DNA of 64,000 bases from Clostridia bacterium (GCA_017465145.1 JAFTWU010000003.1:84579-148578), one strand, 5' to 3'. Numbered from the stretch's first letter, positions 18,151 to 26,857 are shown. Translations and numbers: made by a program. The notes: generated by a model not told the origin, from the letters alone.

Positions 18151-18915
18151 ATGATAGATATAGGTATGCCAGATAGCGCAATAGAATATGATGGCTATAT
18201 GCTGATGAAGTTCACCACATCATACGAATATCAACAAGATTTTTTGAACGGAAATCTGTTTTTTAATACTGCTGATTTCTTCGCAAAATGCGATGATGAA
18301 GGACGAGGTGATCCCGACGAGGGAAATACATTTGTCGTAGATTATGAAAAACCCAATTTAATATCAGCAAACCTTGAAAAAGTAGGAGATGCCTACGCCA
18401 TAGTAGTGAGAGATTATTCCAATAATCCCGAATACTACAAGAGAGGAACAGTTTGGGATTACTCATCAGCTATCAACAGGCGTCGAAAAATCATTTCATT
18501 ATATACCGCCTTCGTAAACATCAAAGAGCAGCGAGTCGCACCTTTTGATAGCAGAATGAAAAAAGAATTTGGGGAATATGGAATTTTGATTTTGAATCGT
18601 CAAGAATTTTTTCAAAGAGTTTGGAAAACGATTTATGAATCAAAAAAATATTCGCAAGTGGCAATGGGGTTTTTAGAATATATTCCTCAAACTAAGCATC
18701 AAGGTCTCATTGACTGGAATCCTTTCTTAAAGAAAGAGAAGTTTGCATACCAAAATGAATTTAGAGCAACCTTTGTATCAGAGGATGATAAACCCATAAA
18801 AATAGAATTGGGGTTCTCTCTTCGAGATATCGCCGTTCCGATAATGATGAAAGATGTTAAAGAAATACATTTTGAAAATGGCAAACTGCTTTATCCGATA
18901 GCGTGTGATTCTTAA
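18151..18915 (+). CDS. DUF2971-like protein
   Basis: 254 residues. The N-terminus has the DUF2971-like layout: a short Lys-Phe strand (MLMKF), then FLNGNLFFNTADFF, then an acidic Gly-rich GRGDPDEG; near the C-terminus comes EFRATF and an Ile-rich end. I assign it by pattern only. Such proteins are frequent in defence islands, and the layout suggests to me an ADP-ribosyltransferase-like fold, which is speculative. AAAGGA lies 12 bases before the ATG. It forms a pair with the HNH gene 35 bases downstream. Confidence 0.55.
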   Translation: MIDIGMPDSAIEYDGYMLMKFTTSYEYQQDFLNGNLFFNTADFFAKCDDEGRGDPDEGNTFVVDYEKPNLISANLEKVGDAYAIVVRDYSNNPEYYKRGTVWDYSSAINRRRKIISLYTAFVNIKEQRVAPFDSRMKKEFGEYGILILNRQEFFQRVWKTIYESKKYSQVAMGFLEYIPQTKHQGLIDWNPFLKKEKFAYQNEFRATFVSEDDKPIKIELGFSLRDIAVPIMMKDVKEIHFENGKLLYPIACDS

Positions 18916-18950
18916 ATTTAAAAATCAAGTTGCTATAAGAGAGGAGAAAA

Positions 18951-19832
18951 ATGAACGATAGATGTATTATTTGTAACAACTTAGATGCTGAGTTTACACT
19001 GGAACATATAATTCCTTTTGCGTTGGGTAACAACAACTTTTCTTTGAGGAATGTATGTAAAAAATGCAATTCACTAATTGGTGAGAAAATCGATGTGTAT
19101 AGCACTAACAATATAATGGCTGAATTAATGCGAATGACAAAAAAAGTCCCCGGTCATTCAGGAAAAATTCCTTTCCCGTTTGCAAAAGGCAAAACAGAGG
19201 ATGGCTTTACTGTAAAGCTTTCATTAGAGATGAAACCCACAATTGAGCCCAAGGTATCTAAAAATGAAAATAAATACAATATTATAGCTGGCTCTCATGA
19301 TGAAGCAATTAACATTGCGGAAAAAATATTAAAAAGAAATGGTAAGCCTCCATTATCCAAATCTGCCAAAGAAATCATTCTATCAAAAGTGGCACACAAA
19401 GAACATCCAAGAATTAACTATAGTTTCGAATTAAACATTAACATGCTGAAAATAGAAGCTATAAAAATAGTTTTTGAGACAGTAGTATATAAACTCGGAA
19501 CATCATGTTTACAGGAAGCTGTGGTTGAAAAAATGCAGAATGTTATATTCAAGTACATATATGAGGATGTTTTGGATATTGAGTTTTTAAATGAAAATGT
19601 TTCATTTATAGATGGGGCAATGTTTAACTCTATCCGTGATGCGCTACAGGTTACGTTCAAAGAAGGTATTTTTCACATTATCCATTTTACTGTTAGAGAA
19701 AACGATACAGTGGTAACAGTGATTGTTGAGGGGATGCTCCCCATGGCAGTAAAATTAGACACAGTTGATTTAATAAACAATAATTCTCTGATTATTGTTG
19801 GATATCCGGGTAATCTTCTTATAAATGAATAA
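18951..19832 (+). CDS. HNH-type nuclease candidate
   Basis: 293 residues. The N-terminus carries a zinc-bound HNH pattern: CIIC (Cys5, Cys8), EHIIP (His19), Asn34 and CKKC (Cys36, Cys39). The remaining 250 residues are unfamiliar and may recognise the target. HNH nucleases of this form serve as restriction or abortive-infection effectors. It follows the DUF2971-like gene closely with a GAGGAG ribosome site and is the last gene of the element, ended by the terminator at 20048-20073. Confidence 0.7.
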   Translation: MNDRCIICNNLDAEFTLEHIIPFALGNNNFSLRNVCKKCNSLIGEKIDVYSTNNIMAELMRMTKKVPGHSGKIPFPFAKGKTEDGFTVKLSLEMKPTIEPKVSKNENKYNIIAGSHDEAINIAEKILKRNGKPPLSKSAKEIILSKVAHKEHPRINYSFELNINMLKIEAIKIVFETVVYKLGTSCLQEAVVEKMQNVIFKYIYEDVLDIEFLNENVSFIDGAMFNSIRDALQVTFKEGIFHIIHFTVRENDTVVTVIVEGMLPMAVKLDTVDLINNNSLIIVGYPGNLLINE

Positions 19833-19914
19833 TAGGTATAGTTGTCTGCATAGCTTAAGCAAATAAAGTTGATATACTTTCAAAAAATAAAAAATTTTTA
19901 AGTTTCGAAAGTGG

Positions 19915-20021
19915 ATTTGCTCCAGAAAATTGTGGAAAATACAACTATTCGGAGCGAATCTATTATAAAGTTGTTTATTTGCTCCAAAAAATACTATTTA
20001 ATGATATTATCTGGAGCAAAT
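19915..20021. repeat. Two evenly spaced inverted-repeat pairs near the element's right end
   Basis: ATTTGCTCCA at 19915-19924 and 19977-19986, and its complement at 20012-20021 (TGGAGCAAAT) and, with two changes, at 19950-19959 (CGGAGCGAAT). In both pairs the arms start 35 bases apart, and the pairs repeat with a 62-base period. The 344 bases 19833-20176 hold no gene apart from this array, the terminator and the right attachment site. Confidence 0.6.
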
Positions 20022-20047
20022 GCAATACTATCTAATTTTAACAAGTT

Positions 20048-20073
20048 AAAAGGCGAGAATTTTCTCGCCTTTT
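20048..20073. terminator. Intrinsic terminator at the element's right end
   Basis: GGCGAGAA (20052-20059) pairs with TTCTCGCC (20062-20069), extended by AAAA/TTTT on the outside. It ends the HNH gene. Confidence 0.8.
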
Positions 20074-20150
20074 ATGTTTAGGGTTTACAAACTTAAAATT
20101 ACGCCGACTGACCATTTGTAACTAAAAAGTTCAATTAGTTTAGCGCTTGT

Positions 20151-20160
20151 GCAACCACTA
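20151..20160. other. attR candidate (right end of integrated element)
   Basis: GCAACCACTA, identical to the tRNA-overlapping copy at 4020-4029. Joining the tRNA to what follows here restores a tRNA gene directly followed by a terminator, as expected for the empty site. Confidence 0.75.
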
Positions 20161-20161
20161 A

Positions 20162-20195
20162 AATAACGGTAGGCGTTTGCCTGCCGTTATTTTTG
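20162..20195 (+). terminator. Original terminator of tRNA-fMet, displaced by insertion
   Basis: AATAACGGTAGGC (20162-20174) pairs with GCCTGCCGTTATT (20179-20191) with one G-T pair, loop GTTT, then TTTT. No gene of the element reads into it usefully; in the uninterrupted chromosome it would stand a few bases behind the tRNA. Confidence 0.75.
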
Positions 20196-20206
20196 TGTTT
20201 CAGAAT

Positions 20207-20404
20207 ATGGTTTATGCCTTACGGCTTTTGGTATGGAGCTATATTTTGGGGTATAGCGACAAAAGACTTTTAACCGAGTTGCCGTTGTCAGAAAGTGGCT
20301 TATACCGTGTAAAAAGTAAAATAGAAGACAAAGTTTATCAGTTATACATAGTTAATGGGTTTGTTACCCTAGATGAAGTAATATCAAACAAAATAGTTGA
20401 ATAA
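20207..20404 (+). CDS. Doubtful small ORF beside the element
   Basis: 65 residues if started at ATG 20207; a longer version would start inside the terminator. The second half (LPLSESGLYRVKSKIEDKVYQLYIVNGF) reads like real protein, the first half less so, and there is no ribosome site. It may be a remnant. Low confidence. Confidence 0.3.
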   Translation: MVYALRLLVWSYILGYSDKRLLTELPLSESGLYRVKSKIEDKVYQLYIVNGFVTLDEVISNKIVE

Positions 20405-20564
20405 AAAAGAGAAATTAAAGAAAAATAAAAGTTTTTTAAAATAAATTATAGATTTTAGTTCGATTTTGTCATACATAGTTATAACTATTCTAAAAATAAT
20501 CTTAACTGTTTATAATTTTAATTAAAACTATCTATAATAATAATTAAGATTAATATGCGGGGCA
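20405..20564. other. AT-rich leader of the regulator operon
   Basis: No gene. Very AT-rich with several TATAAT-like words, probably holding the promoter for the XRE/sigma unit, but no single -35/-10 pair stands out. Confidence 0.4.
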
Positions 20565-20900
20565 ATGATGATGGATAGTATTGTTCGAATCAAATGGAAG
20601 ATAAAAGATTTGCTGGCTCAAAAGGGGATGTCTTATTATGAATTGTCAAATAAGGCAGACTTAACGGGCGCTTGCATCAGTAATTGGTACTCAAAGAGAA
20701 ATTATACCCCAAGTTTAGATGCTATTATTAAAGTGTGTAAAGTATTGGATATTTCCTTGGCAGAACTTTTTAAAGAAGAGGATGAGGAATTTGTTTGCGT
20801 TGGTAACGTAGAAAGAGATTTGCTTAATAAGTGGTCTGGGTTAAACGAAAAACAAAAGAAAAGCGTTTTAATGCAGATGGATGCATTTTTGGAAAAATAG
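20565..20900 (+). CDS. XRE-family transcriptional regulator
   Basis: 111 residues with a Cro/CI helix-turn-helix at about 10-65 (DLLAQKGMSYYELSNKADL, then SNWYSKRNYTPSLDAIIKVC and LDISLAELF). It ends with a short helical tail. Three consecutive ATG codons (20565, 20568, 20571) make the exact start uncertain. The ECF sigma gene follows after three bases, so the two are cotranscribed. Confidence 0.8.
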   Translation: MMMDSIVRIKWKIKDLLAQKGMSYYELSNKADLTGACISNWYSKRNYTPSLDAIIKVCKVLDISLAELFKEEDEEFVCVGNVERDLLNKWSGLNEKQKKSVLMQMDAFLEK

Positions 20901-20903
20901 AGT

Positions 20904-21440
20904 TTGATGCAAAATAGTTGTACGGTTAGAAGAAAACAATTTAAGAAGATTATTCGCTTAGTTGTTATAAATCCACAAAGGGGCTTAGAATTAATTGACA
21001 AACTTTATGGAAAACTAATTTATTGCACTGCTTACTCTGTTTGTCATAACAAATATAGCGCTGAATCTGTTAGAAACAAGGTTTTAATTAAAATTTGGCA
21101 AAAGGCAGATGAGCTAACAAACATTGATAACCCTGAAGGCTGGATATATGTAACAGCGAAAAATTTTGCAAAAGATGAAATTAGCGAAGGGCGTTTTGTT
21201 AAACTAGATGAAAATATATGCTGTGGCAAGGATTACATAAACGAATTTCTAGATGATGATTCGTTTTCTTTTTTAATAAGTGACTTAAAAGATGAAGAAC
21301 AAGAAATAATGATATTTAAATTTGCGCAGAGTTATATTTTTCGTGAAATTAGCGAGATATTAAACAAGCCAGAGGCGGCTATAATGTCCACTTTTTATAG
21401 GGCTTTGGACAAAATCAAACAAAAATTAACCAAAAATTGA
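20904..21440 (+). CDS. ECF-like RNA polymerase sigma factor
   Basis: 178 residues in sigma-70 region 2/4 layout: region 2 around ELIDKLYGKLIYCTAYSV and IKIWQKADELTNIDNPEGWIY in pieces, then DEEQEIMIFKFAQSYIFREISEIL and NKPEAAIMSTFYRALDKIK as region 4. It should direct RNA polymerase to a small set of promoters. A shared motif before the two neighbouring units (21471-21498 and 24129-24156) is the natural candidate. It lies between an XRE regulator and a secreted protein gene followed by a single-pass membrane protein, the usual arrangement with an anti-sigma factor. Confidence 0.75.
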   Translation: MMQNSCTVRRKQFKKIIRLVVINPQRGLELIDKLYGKLIYCTAYSVCHNKYSAESVRNKVLIKIWQKADELTNIDNPEGWIYVTAKNFAKDEISEGRFVKLDENICCGKDYINEFLDDDSFSFLISDLKDEEQEIMIFKFAQSYIFREISEILNKPEAAIMSTFYRALDKIKQKLTKN

Positions 21441-21470
21441 AAAAAATTAAAAAATTTTAAAAAAAGTGAA

Positions 21471-21498
21471 AGAAAACCTCCGTTTCTACCGTCTTATT
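21471..21498 (+). promoter_or_regulatory. Shared promoter-like motif, copy A
   Basis: AGAAAA, six bases, then TTTCTACCGTCTTATT, 30 bases before the start of the secreted protease-like gene. The same 6+16 bases with the same spacing occur inverted at 24129-24156. The CCGTCTTA part resembles an ECF -10 element. Confidence 0.65.
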
Positions 21499-21527
21499 AG
21501 TAACAAAACATTAAGGAGGAATTTCTT

Positions 21528-22715
21528 ATGAAGAAAATTTTAGCAACAGCAACTGCGCTTGTTCTATCTATTTGTTCTTTGGCATTTTTATTTGCGCCAA
21601 CAAATAAAGCAAGTGCATACAACCTTGATGAAGCAGACAAATACTTTGTAGAGTTTGTTACATCAGACACGACGTTTGAGGGTACTCTTTCGTTTTCGCA
21701 TAGACCGTTATACGATGAAGACTTTAACGTTAACGGCAGGGAATATACCTTTTCTATTGGTAACGTTAACGGGTATGCGTTAATGACTGAGTTTGCTACT
21801 GCAACCCAAACCTTTTACGAAATAGAAGAAGTATATTATAACGCTACTTCTCCATTTAGCAATTGTAATGGATTACCGGTTTATATAACCCATAACACTT
21901 ATTTAGAGTTTGTAAACGAAGCCTTTTATGACGTATTGACCGGTGCACAAATTACTGATGAAGTACTGCAAAGTTGTGTAGAACAAGGTTTTAACTACTT
22001 TGGTGGTACTACTGCAACGTTTACGAACACAACGGTGGATATAGAATACGCAACAAAGACCGTTGATGAATATAGTATACAATTAGATTTGCCTGATATA
22101 GTTGGATCAGTTCCGGGGGGGTCTTGCGCACATACGGCGGGCGCAATTATACTGACTTATTACGATAGGTTTTGTGAAAATATAATGCCTGATTTTGACC
22201 CGTGTCTTAGGTTTGGTAATTTCTTGTTTTATAGAGATACTGCAGAAGAAGTGTATAATATGACGTTAGAGCTAGTTGACTATATGTTAATTGGCGAGCC
22301 GCACCCTGGCACAACATTTACCGAATTCCAATACGGTATGCAAAACTTTGTTTCAGACTGTGGGTATACATATACGTCTACCGACCTTTTTACAAACGGT
22401 GCTTTTAATTTTAACAATTATAAAACGGCTGTAGAAAACAATCTCCCTTGTGCAATATTTTTAACTAACTTTACTATGTCTAATGGCATAAGACAAGAAG
22501 AGAATTTAGACTCCGTTGGTTTTGGATATTGCCCCGTATCGCACGTTGCTGCTGCATGTGGATACAAAGTGATAACCTATTATGATGCAAATAACAATGT
22601 TATAACGTCGAATACATATTTAAAAGTTGCTAGCGGATTGAATTCTTATGGCATAGGTTTTTTAAGTGTTAACAACAGTACGATTAGCAAAGCAATTTCA
22701 ATTTTAGTAAGTTGA
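21528..22715 (+). CDS. Secreted C39-like cysteine protease candidate
   Basis: 395 residues with a Sec signal peptide (MKKILATATALVLSICSLAF, cleavage near KASA-YN at about 30). The C-terminal half has a papain-like pattern: Cys200 in GGSCAHTAGAIILTYYDR and a His in CPVSHVAAACGY, spaced as in peptidase C39-like domains. The N-terminal half is unfamiliar. A strong AAGGAGGA ribosome site. It follows the sigma gene and precedes its probable anti-sigma gene by seven bases. It may process a peptide or cell-wall substrate outside the cell; this is inference from the two motifs. Confidence 0.65.
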   Translation: MKKILATATALVLSICSLAFLFAPTNKASAYNLDEADKYFVEFVTSDTTFEGTLSFSHRPLYDEDFNVNGREYTFSIGNVNGYALMTEFATATQTFYEIEEVYYNATSPFSNCNGLPVYITHNTYLEFVNEAFYDVLTGAQITDEVLQSCVEQGFNYFGGTTATFTNTTVDIEYATKTVDEYSIQLDLPDIVGSVPGGSCAHTAGAIILTYYDRFCENIMPDFDPCLRFGNFLFYRDTAEEVYNMTLELVDYMLIGEPHPGTTFTEFQYGMQNFVSDCGYTYTSTDLFTNGAFNFNNYKTAVENNLPCAIFLTNFTMSNGIRQEENLDSVGFGYCPVSHVAAACGYKVITYYDANNNVITSNTYLKVASGLNSYGIGFLSVNNSTISKAISILVS

Positions 22716-22722
22716 GGATAAA

Positions 22723-23388
22723 ATGCAAGATAAAGAGTTAGAACGAATACTGCAAGAAAAAGCAGATAAAACGGAAATGAGACCTTTTTCTGAAGTCTGG
22801 GAAGATATTAAAGGAGACGTAGTTCAACCAGAGCCAAAGAAGAAAAAATTTGAATTAAAAAAGTGGCTACCTATGTCGCTAGCCGCTACCTTTTTGGTTG
22901 CATGTATAGCGGTAACCCCCATTATTATAGAGAGTTTAAAACCTTTACCCCCGCAGGAAGAACTTTTTTTTACTGATGAGTTGGTTATACAAAACACAAC
23001 TAAAGAAGAAATGTTTCAGGGGCTATCTAGCGCACAAATCCACCACGTTGATTTAAGTTCATACTCTTTTGATAGTTGTAAATTGTATTATACTGAAAAT
23101 AACGTTGTTAAGGGGGCAGAGTTTAATTTTTACGAAAACGTGCCTATCCCCAGTTTTTTTGCAAAAATGCGAATATACGATAAAAGTGTAGACTTAAATT
23201 TGGACTTAGCGAAATACGATACGATTGTAAAGGTAAATTCGGCTGACGTCCATTACAAGTTCAACGGTCAAAATGGTGGAATGTATCAATACGAAGTATA
23301 CGCAGTGCATAACTCTGTTCAATACGCGATAGAGTATAATGGTTTTGCCGACAACTTAATGGAGTTCTTAAACGATTTTTTTGCATAA
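22723..23388 (+). CDS. Single-pass membrane protein, probable anti-sigma factor
   Basis: 221 residues: a cytoplasmic N-terminal part of about 50 residues (KELERILQEKADKTEM, SEVWEDIK), a Lys-rich stretch, one membrane helix at about 52-72 (LPMSLAATFLVACIAVTPII), then a 145-residue outer domain. This topology and its place after an ECF sigma gene suggest an anti-sigma factor, although the canonical zinc motif is missing. Start seven bases after the protease-like gene. Confidence 0.6.
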   Translation: MQDKELERILQEKADKTEMRPFSEVWEDIKGDVVQPEPKKKKFELKKWLPMSLAATFLVACIAVTPIIIESLKPLPPQEELFFTDELVIQNTTKEEMFQGLSSAQIHHVDLSSYSFDSCKLYYTENNVVKGAEFNFYENVPIPSFFAKMRIYDKSVDLNLDLAKYDTIVKVNSADVHYKFNGQNGGMYQYEVYAVHNSVQYAIEYNGFADNLMEFLNDFFA

Positions 23389-23400
23389 AATTATAAACAT

Positions 23401-23433
23401 AAAAAGCCGAAACCTTGTGGTGTTCGGCTTTTT
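23401..23433. terminator. Bidirectional intrinsic terminator
   Basis: GCCGAA (23406-23411) with TTCGGC (23423-23428) inside AAAAA/TTTTT arms, between convergent units. Confidence 0.8.
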
Positions 23434-23518
23434 ACGTTATTTGGTATTATGAATTGTGTTCTTTACACGGTGTGAGTAGGTTAAAGGTTTATAAGGTATT
23501 AAAGTCTTAGTCAAATCG

Positions 23519-23716
23519 TTATATTTTATATTTTTGCTCTATAACGTAGTCTAATTTTTTATGTTTTCTTCCAAGACTTTGTTGTATTATTTCAAGTGTT
23601 TCAACGTAGGCTGTCATTTCACCTAAAATAAAATCGTTACGGGGCAATGCGTTTAGTTCATCTAAATAAAACGTGTATAAGTCTATAATGTATTCTATTA
23701 ATTGTGTTATTGACAT
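23519..23716 (-). CDS. Unknown small protein
   Basis: 65 residues, helical, no family recognised (MSITQLIEYIIDLYTFYLDE). AGAGGAT precedes the ATG. It is the second gene of the leftward unit that carries motif copy B in its promoter region, and its start lies two bases after the upstream gene's stop. Confidence 0.6.
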   Translation of the reverse strand: MSITQLIEYIIDLYTFYLDELNALPRNDFILGEMTAYVETLEIIQQSLGRKHKKLDYVIEQKYKI

Positions 23717-23718
23717 TT

Positions 23719-24066
23719 TTAATCCTCTTTCGTGGTGGCTACTTCATAATCTATTAGGTTTTCTTCAATACAAAGATAAAAATCTTTGACTATTTGATTT
23801 CTATAATTAAATAAAGTTGTTCGCGATAGGTTGCACTTTATCGCTAGTTTCCAAGAAGGCATGTTCAGGTTTTGAATATAAATAGCCTCAAAAACACAAA
23901 GAATTGGTGTGTCTCCTGATAGGTCCTTCAACGTGTAATATTTATGTAAAAAATCAAAAGTTTGCGTAAATGCACTTTCGCCATGATAAATTGATTTTTT
24001 TATTCTATTTTCCTTATTTCTTAAAAATTCTTCATGGGTAAAAGTCATAACTACATTATCTACCAA
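23719..24066 (-). CDS. Small HTH protein of the motif-B unit
   Basis: Up to 115 residues; the start is uncertain (TTG 24066 or ATG 24048, neither with a ribosome site). The C-terminal half, SWKLAIKCNLSRTTLFNYRNQ, reads as a helix-turn-helix of the phage-regulator kind. With the next small gene it forms a leftward unit converging on the sigma/anti-sigma unit, and its upstream region carries the same unusual promoter motif, so both may be controlled together. Confidence 0.55.
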   Translation of the reverse strand: MVDNVVMTFTHEEFLRNKENRIKKSIYHGESAFTQTFDFLHKYYTLKDLSGDTPILCVFEAIYIQNLNMPSWKLAIKCNLSRTTLFNYRNQIVKDFYLCIEENLIDYEVATTKED

Positions 24067-24128
24067 ATCGAAAGGGGTAGAGTACGGATTTTTTGGACTG
24101 TAAACATGTTAAAGTTCATTGCCCAATA

Positions 24129-24156
24129 AATAAGACGGTAGAAAAAGACTTTTTCT
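24129..24156 (-). promoter_or_regulatory. Shared promoter-like motif, copy B
   Basis: Reading leftward: AGAAAA (24156-24151), six bases, TTTCTACCGTCTTATT (24144-24129), about 60 bases before the HTH gene. Matches copy A at 21471-21498 in all 22 defined positions. Confidence 0.65.
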
Positions 24157-24269
24157 TGCAAAAATTTGAAAAATTATTAAAAATATTTATTTTTTTTTAA
24201 AATTAAATGCTAAAAGGATGGTAATATAGAACCTATCGATAGATGGGTGTTTTTCTTTTTGTCAAGTTA

Positions 24270-24298
24270 TTTACAAAAGGGGCTTGGGTTGGTATAAT
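24270..24298 (+). promoter_or_regulatory. Promoter of the GH3 gene
   Basis: TTTACA (24270-24275), 17 bases, TATAAT (24293-24298). It lies inside the longest open frame, which shows that the real start is downstream at GTG 24329. Confidence 0.7.
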
Positions 24299-24328
24299 AC
24301 TATTAATTTATATAAAAAGGAAACGGGC

Positions 24329-26857
24329 GTGAAAGACTTAATTAGCAAAATGACGATAGAAGAAAAAATTGCAATAGTTTCGGGTACGAATTTTATGTAC
24401 ACGAACGCTATTTCGCGCCTAAATATACCGTCTATTTGTATGGCGGACGGTCCGCACGGACTTAGAAAGCAAACGGGCAAGATGGATAACGGCATAGCGC
24501 AAAGTTTACCGTCTACCGCTTTTCCAACGGCATCTACTACCGCGTGTGGTTGGAACGAAGATAACTTTTACAAAATGGGCGACGCCATTGCTAAAGAGTG
24601 CGCTTTATACGGCGTAGATACCTTGCTTGGCCCTGCAATTAATATAAAGCGCAACCCACTTTGCGGAAGAAATTTTGAATATTTTTCCGAAGACCCCTAT
24701 CTTGCGGGCAAACTTGCAAGCGCGCAGATTAAGGGTGTTCAACAAAATGGTATAAGCACTTGCCTAAAGCATTTTGCCCTTAATAATAACGAAGATTTTA
24801 GGTTTTACGGCGACAGCGTTTGCGACGAGCGTACCGCCCGTGAAATCTACCTTAAGCCGTTTGAAATAGCCGTTAAAGAAAGCGCGCCCCACTCTATAAT
24901 GTGCGCGTATAACAAGATTAACGGAGATTTTTGTTCGGAAAACAGTTGGCTTTTAACAGACGTTTTGCGCGATGAGTGGAATTATCAAGGTTTAGTAATG
25001 ACCGATTGGGGCGCAACCCACGATAGAGTTAAAGGGTTAAAGGCGGGGCTTGATTTAGAAATGCCCGGCGATACCGCTATTTGTAGACGTGCCCTATATA
25101 ACGCTATTAAAAGTGGCGAACTTGATGAAAAGACTTTAGATAAGTCGGTTGAAAGGGTGCTTAACCTTATAAATAAGCACTCGGAAGGCAAAGCGACAAA
25201 CTGCGGAACGGAAAAAGATTGCACGGAAAAAGATTGCAAGACAAACCTTGAAAATCCCCTTGACTTTGAAAACCACAACGATTTATGTGCGGAAATTGCA
25301 AAGGACTGTGCGGTGCTACTTAAAAACGACGGTGCTTTACCCTTAAACAAGAAAGAAAAGGTTTTAATCGTTGGCGATTTGTTTGAAAAAATGCGCTATC
25401 AAGGTGCGGGCAGTTCAATGATTAACGCTAAAAAGGTAACTTCGCCAAAGCAAGCCTTTGATAAATACGGGGCATTATACGATTTTGCGCGCGGATATAT
25501 AGCAAGCGAAAGCCAAACGGATGAGCCCCTTTTACAAGACGCCCTAAATAAAGCCGAAAATTTTGAAAAGGTGATAATTTTTGCGGGGCTTACCGACCTT
25601 GTTGAAAGTGAAGGTTGTGATAGACAAACTTTAAAATTACCTAAAAACCAACTTGATTTAATTAACGGCGTAATATCACTTAATAAAAAGGTGGTAGTGG
25701 TGCTTTACGGCGGTTCGGTAATAGAACTATCGTTTAACGATAAGGTAAACGCCATTTTAAATATGTTTTTGCCGGGGCAAAACGGCGGACAAGCAACTTA
25801 CGACCTTTTATACGGCAACGCGTGTCCTAGTGGGAAACTTAGCGAAACGTGGGTTAAAAATTACGATTGCGTGCCCTATGGCAAAGAATATCAAACTAGC
25901 CCCGTGCACCTTTATAAAGAAAGTGTTTTCGCGGGGTATAGATACTACGCCTATCATATGGATAAAGTGCTTTATCCTTTCGGTTACGGGCTTTCTTACA
26001 CTAACTTTAGTTACGCCGATTTGGCGGTAGAACGCGACAAGAAAAACGGGGAAATTCGCCTTGAATTTAACCTTTCAAACGTTGGAAACTTTGACGGCGC
26101 AGAAGTAGTTGAAATTTACGTTACCGCGCCAAGTGTCAATGTTTTCCGCCCTAAAAAAGAACTTAAAGCGTTTAAGAAGGTGTTTCTAAAAAGTGGCGAA
26201 ACAAAAAGGGTTGCGCTTACTCTTAACGAACAAGATTTTGCCTATTACAGCGTATCGAACGGCAAATATATTTTAGACGGCGGTAGATATCTTTTGCACG
26301 TTGCGTCTAGTAGTGTTAAAACCGAACTTTCCGCGCATATTTTAATTGACGGCAACGCCGACAACTATACCGCGGATATGGGCGATACTAATATGCAACC
26401 GCCCGAATATAGCGCCCGCGTTTTAGACGCTTACAGCAAAGACGTTGCTAAAATTAGTGACGATATTTTTATAGAGATGAGCGGGCTTAGTGTTCCCGTT
26501 GTAGAAAGTAAACTTCCCATAACTTTAGAGAGCAGGTTTTACGACCTTAACCAAACGTTTATGGGCAGAATTTTGTATTCTGCGGTAACGGGTGTGGCAA
26601 ACCGTAAACTTAAAAAAGCGAAAAAGTTGCCAAAAGGAGAAAGGCGCGACAACGAAATTAAAGGGGCAATTTTCTTAAAACGAATTTTCGATACGGAAAC
26701 GCTTATCGGTATGACGATGACGGCGGGTAAACAATTTCCCTATAACTTTGCCAAGGGTTTTATGCACCTTGCAAACGGTAAAATCTTTTCGGGTATAGGG
26801 TGTTTTTTGCGCCCGATTAAAGCACCAAAACTGCCTAAAAAGAACAAAAAGAATTAA
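24329..26857 (+). CDS. Glycoside hydrolase family 3 beta-glucosidase
   Basis: 842 residues from GTG 24329, which follows AAAAAGGAAA; the upstream TTG in frame precedes the promoter's -10 box. GH3 enzymes remove terminal beta-linked glucose or xylose. The N-terminal barrel contains ADGPHGLR, RNFEYFSEDP, KHFALNN and the nucleophile Asp in VMTDWGA. The second domain has KEKVLIVGD, and a fibronectin III-like part (YGLSYTNFSYADL) follows. The last 150 residues form a Lys-rich extension found in some clostridial enzymes. No signal peptide, so it acts inside the cell on imported oligosaccharides. It stands alone, with its own promoter and terminator. Confidence 0.93.
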   Translation: MKDLISKMTIEEKIAIVSGTNFMYTNAISRLNIPSICMADGPHGLRKQTGKMDNGIAQSLPSTAFPTASTTACGWNEDNFYKMGDAIAKECALYGVDTLLGPAINIKRNPLCGRNFEYFSEDPYLAGKLASAQIKGVQQNGISTCLKHFALNNNEDFRFYGDSVCDERTAREIYLKPFEIAVKESAPHSIMCAYNKINGDFCSENSWLLTDVLRDEWNYQGLVMTDWGATHDRVKGLKAGLDLEMPGDTAICRRALYNAIKSGELDEKTLDKSVERVLNLINKHSEGKATNCGTEKDCTEKDCKTNLENPLDFENHNDLCAEIAKDCAVLLKNDGALPLNKKEKVLIVGDLFEKMRYQGAGSSMINAKKVTSPKQAFDKYGALYDFARGYIASESQTDEPLLQDALNKAENFEKVIIFAGLTDLVESEGCDRQTLKLPKNQLDLINGVISLNKKVVVVLYGGSVIELSFNDKVNAILNMFLPGQNGGQATYDLLYGNACPSGKLSETWVKNYDCVPYGKEYQTSPVHLYKESVFAGYRYYAYHMDKVLYPFGYGLSYTNFSYADLAVERDKKNGEIRLEFNLSNVGNFDGAEVVEIYVTAPSVNVFRPKKELKAFKKVFLKSGETKRVALTLNEQDFAYYSVSNGKYILDGGRYLLHVASSSVKTELSAHILIDGNADNYTADMGDTNMQPPEYSARVLDAYSKDVAKISDDIFIEMSGLSVPVVESKLPITLESRFYDLNQTFMGRILYSAVTGVANRKLKKAKKLPKGERRDNEIKGAIFLKRIFDTETLIGMTMTAGKQFPYNFAKGFMHLANGKIFSGIGCFLRPIKAPKLPKKNKKN

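Noticed and set aside
19915-20021. A CRISPR array
   Set aside because: Only inverted pairs of 10-base words, no direct repeats of 25-40 bases with spacers and no cas genes. No array was seen elsewhere in the window.
24284-24328. A longer N-terminus for the GH3 enzyme
   Set aside because: That stretch contains the -10 box; GTG 24329 has a ribosome site and matches the usual family start.
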